DNA of 64,000 nt. Origin: SIG565 sp045590755 (GTDB lineage Bacteria; Bacillota; Clostridia; Oscillospirales; Acutalibacteraceae). Location of the stretch: contig JAZNRP010000024.1 in the NCBI GenBank assembly GCA_045590755.1, positions 153,444 through 217,443 on the forward strand, written 5' to 3'. Shown piece by piece: positions 58,822 through 64,000 of this stretch; position 1 is the stretch's first letter, and each line of letters begins with the position of its first letter. A program made the translations under genes and the position numbers. The notes beneath the pieces are model-generated. The model was not told the DNA's origin and did not search any database. It saw nothing but the letters and a program-made list of their open reading frames with translations.

Positions 58822-59587
58822 GCTTGACATACTAAAAGTGTTTCACTCTTTCTGTGTTGAAAATAATATAAGATATTTCCTGTCACACGGCACACTTCTG
58901 GGTGCAATAAGGTATAAAGGCTTTATCCCTTGGGATGATGATGTCGATGTATTAGTACCGCGCGAGGACTATAACAGGTTGCTTCATTTGTTTCAAGATA
59001 GCGAACAATATCGACTTTTTTCCTTTGCAAAAAACAAAAATTTCCGCTTTCCATATGCAAAGCTTTGCGATATGTCCACTCTTAAGGAAGAGTTTAATGT
59101 AGATAACGGCGTTAAGTTGGGTTTAGATATGGATGTTTTCCCGCTCGATGCGTGGGATAGTGATATAGTCAAAGCAAAACAAGAAGTAAAACGAATAAAA
59201 AAAGCAATGCTGGGACTTGAGTTGACAAAACTCTGTAAACCGAATTCTATAAATCCTATAAAACGCTTTGTTAAAGGAATGATAATGCTTCTTTATAAAT
59301 TGCTTGGAAGTGGTTATTTTATAAAAAAGATAGTAAAAGAAAGCATTAGGGAAGAAAAAATGGAAAGTCCCTATTTAGGCTCTAAATCATGGATGGTATA
59401 CGGTGAGCGCGATATTATTCCGGCAGATGTATTTGCAGACACCGTTGAGATTGAATTTGAAGGCGAAAGGTTTTTCGCGCCTTCGGACTACGATACATAT
59501 TTAACCTGTCTTTATGGCGACTATCTGCCCGAGCCACCAAAAGAAAAACAAAAGACCCATCATCAATTTAAGGCATATAAATTGTAA
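58784..59587 (+). CDS. LicD-family transferase
   Basis: 267 residues. YFLSHGTLLGAIRYKGFIPWDDDVDV is the LicD signature with the active-site DDDxD. LicD enzymes transfer phosphoryl groups such as phosphocholine onto surface sugars. Its place at the end of the locus suggests that the polymer carries a phosphodiester substituent. Start and ribosome site are within the preceding gene. Confidence 0.92.
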   Translation: MRELSLQEIKEIELDILKVFHSFCVENNIRYFLSHGTLLGAIRYKGFIPWDDDVDVLVPREDYNRLLHLFQDSEQYRLFSFAKNKNFRFPYAKLCDMSTLKEEFNVDNGVKLGLDMDVFPLDAWDSDIVKAKQEVKRIKKAMLGLELTKLCKPNSINPIKRFVKGMIMLLYKLLGSGYFIKKIVKESIREEKMESPYLGSKSWMVYGERDIIPADVFADTVEIEFEGERFFAPSDYDTYLTCLYGDYLPEPPKEKQKTHHQFKAYKL

Positions 59588-59627
59588 TATGCTTTTTAAT
59601 AAAAATTTACAAAAAGGAGAAACAAAA

Positions 59628-62600
59628 ATGAAAACACAAACCGTTTCTAAGATTTTAGCAGTGGTACTCGCAGTAGTTGTGCTTATTGGTGTACTGCCGA
59701 TTAGCGCGTTGGCGGCTTCAAATGAATTTGATATAAATGCCACAACAGATGATTACTACAAGCTGATTTCCAAAAAAGATTGGGAGCTGGCTCCCGGTGT
59801 CAACGAGTCGGAGATTATACTTAATAATGAAGCAGGTACTCTTCGTCAGGTTGCACATGTTGTAGAAATTGATTTAAACAATCCCTATACCAAGGTTATT
59901 GCAGGTTATAAGGATATGATTCCTACCGAAGGTAACTACGGTACATCTTCAGTTTCTGCAATGGCGGCGAGTGCAGAAGAAAAGGGCTATGGTAATGTTG
60001 TAGCCGCAACTAACACAACTCTAAGCTGGTATAACAGTGAGTATTATAAAGCAAATCCCGAGCTGGTTGGTGAACCGCTTGGCTATGTAATTATGGACGG
60101 TAAACTATTACATACCAATAGCCAGGGACAAAGCTCAGGTGCGCAGACCTGTATCGTTATTAACTATAACGAGAGAGAAATAGATGGCGTTATGACAAAG
60201 CGTCCCGATGATATGCCCAGAGTTACCATACGCTCAACCGCTGATTTGATTACAGGTTGGGAAGAACAGGTTATTCCTGTAAGCTTCGGCTTCCTTGTAA
60301 AAGATACAAATGGTGATGGTATCGGTGAAAATCTTTCAGGTAAGAATCATACATCGGGTTTTGAATCGCGTACATTTGTTGGCGTTAAGGCTGATGGCAC
60401 GCTTGTAGTTGCTGTATCTGATGGCCGTCAGGCTCCATATTCCACAGGCTTCAATAACTATGAGATGGCCGACTTTATGATAAAGAGTGGCTGTATAATT
60501 GCCGCTAACTGCGATGGCGGCGGCTCTACTGAGTTTATGTCTCAGCGTCCGGGTGAAGAGTTAAAAATTAACTGTTCACTGTCTGACGGCGGCGAAAGAC
60601 CGAGCACAAACTCAATTCTTGTTATATCTACAGCACCCGCTACGGGTGAATTTGCCCGTGCCACTATTAGCACAGAATATGATTACTATACACCCGGCTC
60701 TACGGTTAAATTTAACGCACTCGGCTCTGATGCGGTAGGTACAGAGGTTTCCATTCCCGAAGGTGTTACCTGGAAAATTAAAGAAGATGGAATGGGCACC
60801 ATAGAAAACGGAGTTTTCGTATCAAACGGGACTCTTGGAACGGTAACCGCACAGATGTGGTATAACGGTGAAGTTGTCGGTGAGCATTCGATTACTTTGG
60901 CTGTTCCCGATGAGCTTAGCTTCTCTCAACCCGTTGTTACCATTCCTTACGGCAAGCGCGCGATGATTCCTGTTAAGGCAACCATTAACGGCGGCCTGCA
61001 TCAGATTGGCTTGAGCGCAGCCGATGTTACAATTACAATTGATAATGATTCACTCGGAACTATTGACGGATTGCATTTTATCGGCAACGCAACTGCACCT
61101 GAAAATAATCAAGGCACAGTAACCGTAACGCTTAATGCCAATACCGAAGTTACTGCAACCGTAACGCTTAAGCTTGGTGATGCATCGGTTGTTATGTGGG
61201 ACTTCGAGGACGGTTCGCTTGGCAATTGGAAAGCAATTGTGCAGAGAAATCTCGGTGAACCACACCGTGATTATGTCGCAAATCTTTCGATTGCTACAAA
61301 AGAAGACGGTCAGGTTCACGACGGTGAATATTCACTTCGCCTTGAAACCAACGGTCTTTCCTCAGCAGATGTACATTCGCAGCAGTATGCTTATGTAAGA
61401 TTGGGACTTCCGTCTGAAAAAATAAGCCTTGAAAACGCGCGTTCTCTTGGCTTCTGGCTTTATGTGCCGGAAGATAATGTTCAGTGTTGGGTTCAGGGGT
61501 ACTATCGTTACGATACCAACGGTGACGGTACATACGATACTATGGCTGAAGTTAATCTAATGGCTTCCGAAAATGTTTACTATAATGTAGACGAATCGGG
61601 TTGGCATTATCTCTCTATGGACCTTAGCGAGCAGCAAAAGATTTTGCTTGGCGGTGAGTGGAATCCGGAATCGGGAAAATCCGCAAAGGGAGATTTCTTC
61701 ATAGCCATAATTTTCCATAAAGCAATAAACAATATTTTATGGCAGACAAGCGGCTCTATTAACGGCCCGTATACCTATTACATTGATAATATTACAGTGG
61801 ACTATTCAGAGGTTGTTGATGACCGCGAGGCTCCTGTTTTTGGCTCCATTACTCTTGATAACAATGGCACCAAGATTTCAATGAAGAAGCGTTCAGTTGC
61901 TACTACAACCAACAATATTCTTAATATGTCGGCTAAGGTTTGGGACTGCACCGAAAGGGTAGAGGCTACGGGTGAAGCCCATCCGCTTTATAACTACACA
62001 GGCATTAATGCCGCTTCTGCAAAGGCATATATTGATGGTGTAGAGGTTCCCTGCGCGTATAAGGACGGCAAAATTGACATTTCAAATGTTGCCGTTGCGG
62101 ACGGCTACCACCGTGTAAAATTTGAAATATACGACAATGCAGGCAACAAATCCGTAAAGATTCGTGTAGTCAAGGTAGAAGCAAATGTTAACGCTTCAAC
62201 CATTAAGTTTGTTCCTACAGACCCAACTCTCGACAGACTTCTCGGTGGTTCTGTGTATTGGATGGATATGAATGCAACAGCAATAGAAACCATTCAGTCG
62301 GTAACTGCTGTTATTGATTTAAATAATGTAAACCATTGGCAGCTTGATTATATGCTGCTCGCCGAAGGTTTTACGGCGGAATATACGATTAACGAAGAGA
62401 CCAATACTGCAACCGTTGTAATTACGCGTACAGGAACTAATTCGCAACGCGGTGCCGCTACATTGGCAAAACTCCCCGTACGAATTGTTTCCTTTGATAA
62501 TGATATGAATATTCCGGGCTGTACCGCGGAAACCTTCTGGAAAAAATATAATCTCTGGCCGCATGACCTCAAAATCGATGTTGATATGGGTGTTATAAAT

Positions 62601-63643
62601 TATGTTGACGGATATGAGAGTTCAGTTCTCAACACATTCTCAAACGAAGAATTCCATGTAGATACTGAAATATACACCGACGCACAGAGTATGGATGTTG
62701 CCTATAGAAATGAAAAGGGCACAGCGCATGTACACAATCCCGTAGCAGGCAATAAAGAAGCAACCTGTACCGATATCGGATACATGGGTGGTACATATTG
62801 CGAAGAGTGTGATTCTCCTGTTGAGTGGGGCACAACTTTAGCCGCATTGGGCCACAGTGTCACGGGCGAAGATGGTTTAAACGAATGTGATGCTTGCGGT
62901 GTGGTATTGTATTATTTGAATGGCGAAACCCAGAGCGGTTGGATAGAAGCCGACGGTAACTTCTACTACTGTGATGCCAACGGTGAAGCAGTTACAGGGG
63001 AAGCCACTATTGACGGACACACATATTTATTTGTAGATTATGTTCTTACCAATGCCGCGTGGGAGCGTGACGATGTAGGCCTGATGGCTTGGTGGGCCGG
63101 CGAGCAGATTAAAGGCGGCGCGACCGTAGAATCCAGATGGAAGACCATCAATGGCAAAAAGTATTTCTTTACAGATATTTATGCGGCAAGTTGCATTACT
63201 AAAATTACACTGTCAACAGATATAGGCTCTAAATGGTATGTTTTTGATGAAAACGGTGTATGGTTAGAAAATTGCAACGGCTTATATGAAGGAATTTATA
63301 AGGGCGCTACCGGTACTTTCTATGCTAAAGACGGTATATGCGTAGCGGCAGGCTTAATATGTGTAGATGGCTATTATTACTATGTAAACAGTACCTTTAA
63401 GGTTGTAAAGAATTGTACATATACAATAGGCGACGCCAAGACCAACGGATTATTACCGGCAGGAACATATCAGTTCGATGCGGATGGTAAAATGATTAAT
63501 CCGCCCACCGAAACACCTGAGCCGTCGCCCGACCCGACACCCGACCCCGAAGTGAAGAACGGCTTGGTCCGTGATGATGACGGTGAAATCCGCTATTATG
63601 TAGACGGTGTAGCAATCCGTGCAGGCTTGGTACAGGATGAAGA
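59628..63643 (+). CDS. Secreted phosphodiester glycosidase with wall-binding repeats (3' end lost)
   Basis: About 1338 residues remain, to the adapter junction at 63644. A signal peptide (MKTQTVSKILAVVLAVVVLI to ALAAS) is followed by a NAGPA/DUF2233 phosphodiester glycosidase domain (residues ~70-340, with SDGRQAPYSTGF, NCDGGGSTEF and RPSTNSILV), an Ig-like region, a carbohydrate-binding module (~520-720), further Ig-like parts, a Cys-rich HVHNPVAGNKEATC module, cell-wall-binding motifs (GWIEADGNFYYCDANGEAVTG) and the first copies of a ~90-residue C-terminal repeat with a Pro-rich linker. The true stop is absent. It may trim phosphodiester-linked sugars on the nearby polymer; inferred from context. 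Confidence 0.85.
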
Positions 63644-63727
63644 AAGTCGGATCGTAGCCATGTCGTTCTGTGAGCCAAGGAGTTGTAAGAGACCCTTGTC
63701 TTCCTAAGACCGCTTGGCCTCCGACTT
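63644..63727. other. Sequencing adapter and barcode block (artefact)
   Basis: 63644-63685 matches the MGI/BGI DNBSEQ read-2 adapter (begins AAGTCGGATCGTAGCC). 63686-63695 is a 10-base segment, TAAGAGACCC, consistent with a sample barcode. 63696-63727 is the reverse complement of the MGI read-1 adapter (ends GGCCTCCGACTT). Match is from memory of the published adapters. The block is not biological. Confidence 0.93.
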
Positions 63728-63999
63728 GCCGTTAACTTAGAGTTAATATAATAATAGTTTCCGTCTTCATCCTGTACCAAGCCTGCACGGATTGCTACAC
63801 CGTCTACATAATAGCGGATTTCTCCGTCTTCATCACGGACTAAGCCATTTTTCACTTCGGGTTCGGGTGACGGCTCGGGTGTTTCGGTGGGCGGATTAAT
63901 CATTTTACCATCCGCATCGAACTGATATGCTCCCGCCGGTAATAATCCGTTGGTCATAGTTTCACCGATACTGTATGTACAGTTTTTAACCGCCGTTAA
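63728..63999 (-). CDS. Inverted fragment of the same repeat (partial, misassembled)
   Basis: On the - strand an open frame runs from 63999 to the adapter edge and encodes CTYSIGETMTNGLLPAGAYQ through YYYINSKLTA. It parallels the last unit of the + strand gene but differs at several residues (GAY for GTY; SPEPEV for SPDPTPDPEV; DEDGE for DDDGE). It is therefore another repeat unit of that gene or of a close strain, not a separate gene. Orientation is an artefact of the adapter junction. Confidence 0.8.
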
Positions 64000-64000
64000 T

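Noticed and set aside
63431..63957. Inverted copies at the right end looked like a phase-variable invertible cassette
   Set aside because: The centre is sequencing adapters with a barcode, no recombinase gene is near, and the two arms are different repeat units.
63496..63957. A 153-residue - strand reading frame at the right end
   Set aside because: Its second half reads through adapter and the reverse strand of the glycosidase gene; only 63728-63999 is natural sequence.
1..64000. CRISPR array or rRNA genes
   Set aside because: No regularly spaced direct repeats and no rRNA segments were seen on either strand.

Overview
The window reads as a contig from a low-to-moderate GC, Gram-positive gut-type Clostridia, probably Oscillospirales or a relative. 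The signs are T-box leaders, strong GGAGG ribosome sites, a SpoIVFA/SpoIVFB-like pair, YgiQ and TIGR03960/TIGR03936 radical-SAM neighbours, a Wzz/CpsD/CpsB surface-polymer locus and cell-wall-binding repeats. No rRNA or other species marker is present, so the family is an inference.

Region 1 (1-23.4 kb) is an accessory segment of phage or integrative-element type. About 53 small genes lie on the + strand, most overlapping or a few bases apart. Base use differs from the rest (more G+C, many TCGA and CTCGAA). Recognisable families are a cREC_REC receiver, a PemK/MazF toxin broken at a run of eight G, an XRE-type protein, an ASCH-like protein, two YopX-like proteins, a HAD phosphatase, a DUF7694-like protein, DUF3848-like proteins, DpnD/PcfM-like domains and at least ten zinc-ribbon proteins. 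No integrase, terminase, capsid, relaxase or replication gene is in view, so the element continues to the left. Near-identical promoters (891, 7419, 11496) with overlapping palindromes divide it into transcription units. Its right edge is between 23.34 and 23.68 kb, next to a stub of a gene start present twice.

Region 2 (23.7-32.6 kb) is chromosomal: tgt, yajC, a small membrane protein, an FkbM methyltransferase, the nucleoside-salvage operon deoC-deoD-deoB-cdd-pdp, a metallopeptidase and a membrane protein.

Region 3 (32.6-39.6 kb) holds two convergent operons that each begin with a T-box riboswitch. On the + strand an apparently isoleucine-type T-box precedes an XRE-cupin-acyl-CoA ligase fusion. 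On the - strand an apparently tyrosine-type T-box precedes a sodium:solute symporter, a phenylacetate-CoA ligase and a two-ACT-domain protein. My reading is that scarcity of charged tRNA switches on uptake and CoA activation of branched-chain or aryl acids, to be made into amino acids by reductive carboxylation.

Region 4 (39.6-50.3 kb) has GNAT, DUF6512, nitroreductase, VUT transporter and SDR genes, an intergenic hairpin element, tRNA-Pro(CGG), a tRNA fragment joined to a GC-rich element, YgiQ, the sporulation-type M23/M50 pair, TIGR03960, TIGR03936 and a D,D-carboxypeptidase.

Region 5 (50.3-63.6 kb) is a cell-surface polysaccharide locus: Wzz, tyrosine kinase, PHP phosphatase, LCP ligase, priming sugar transferase, three glycosyltransferases, an EpsG-like polymerase, LicD, and a large secreted phosphodiester glycosidase with wall-binding and tandem C-terminal repeats. 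No flippase is seen.

The last 357 bases are not a natural arrangement. Positions 63644-63727 match the two MGI/BGI DNBSEQ adapters flanking a 10-base barcode, and the bases after them are a reversed copy of the preceding repeat. The contig end is an adapter-driven assembly chimera.
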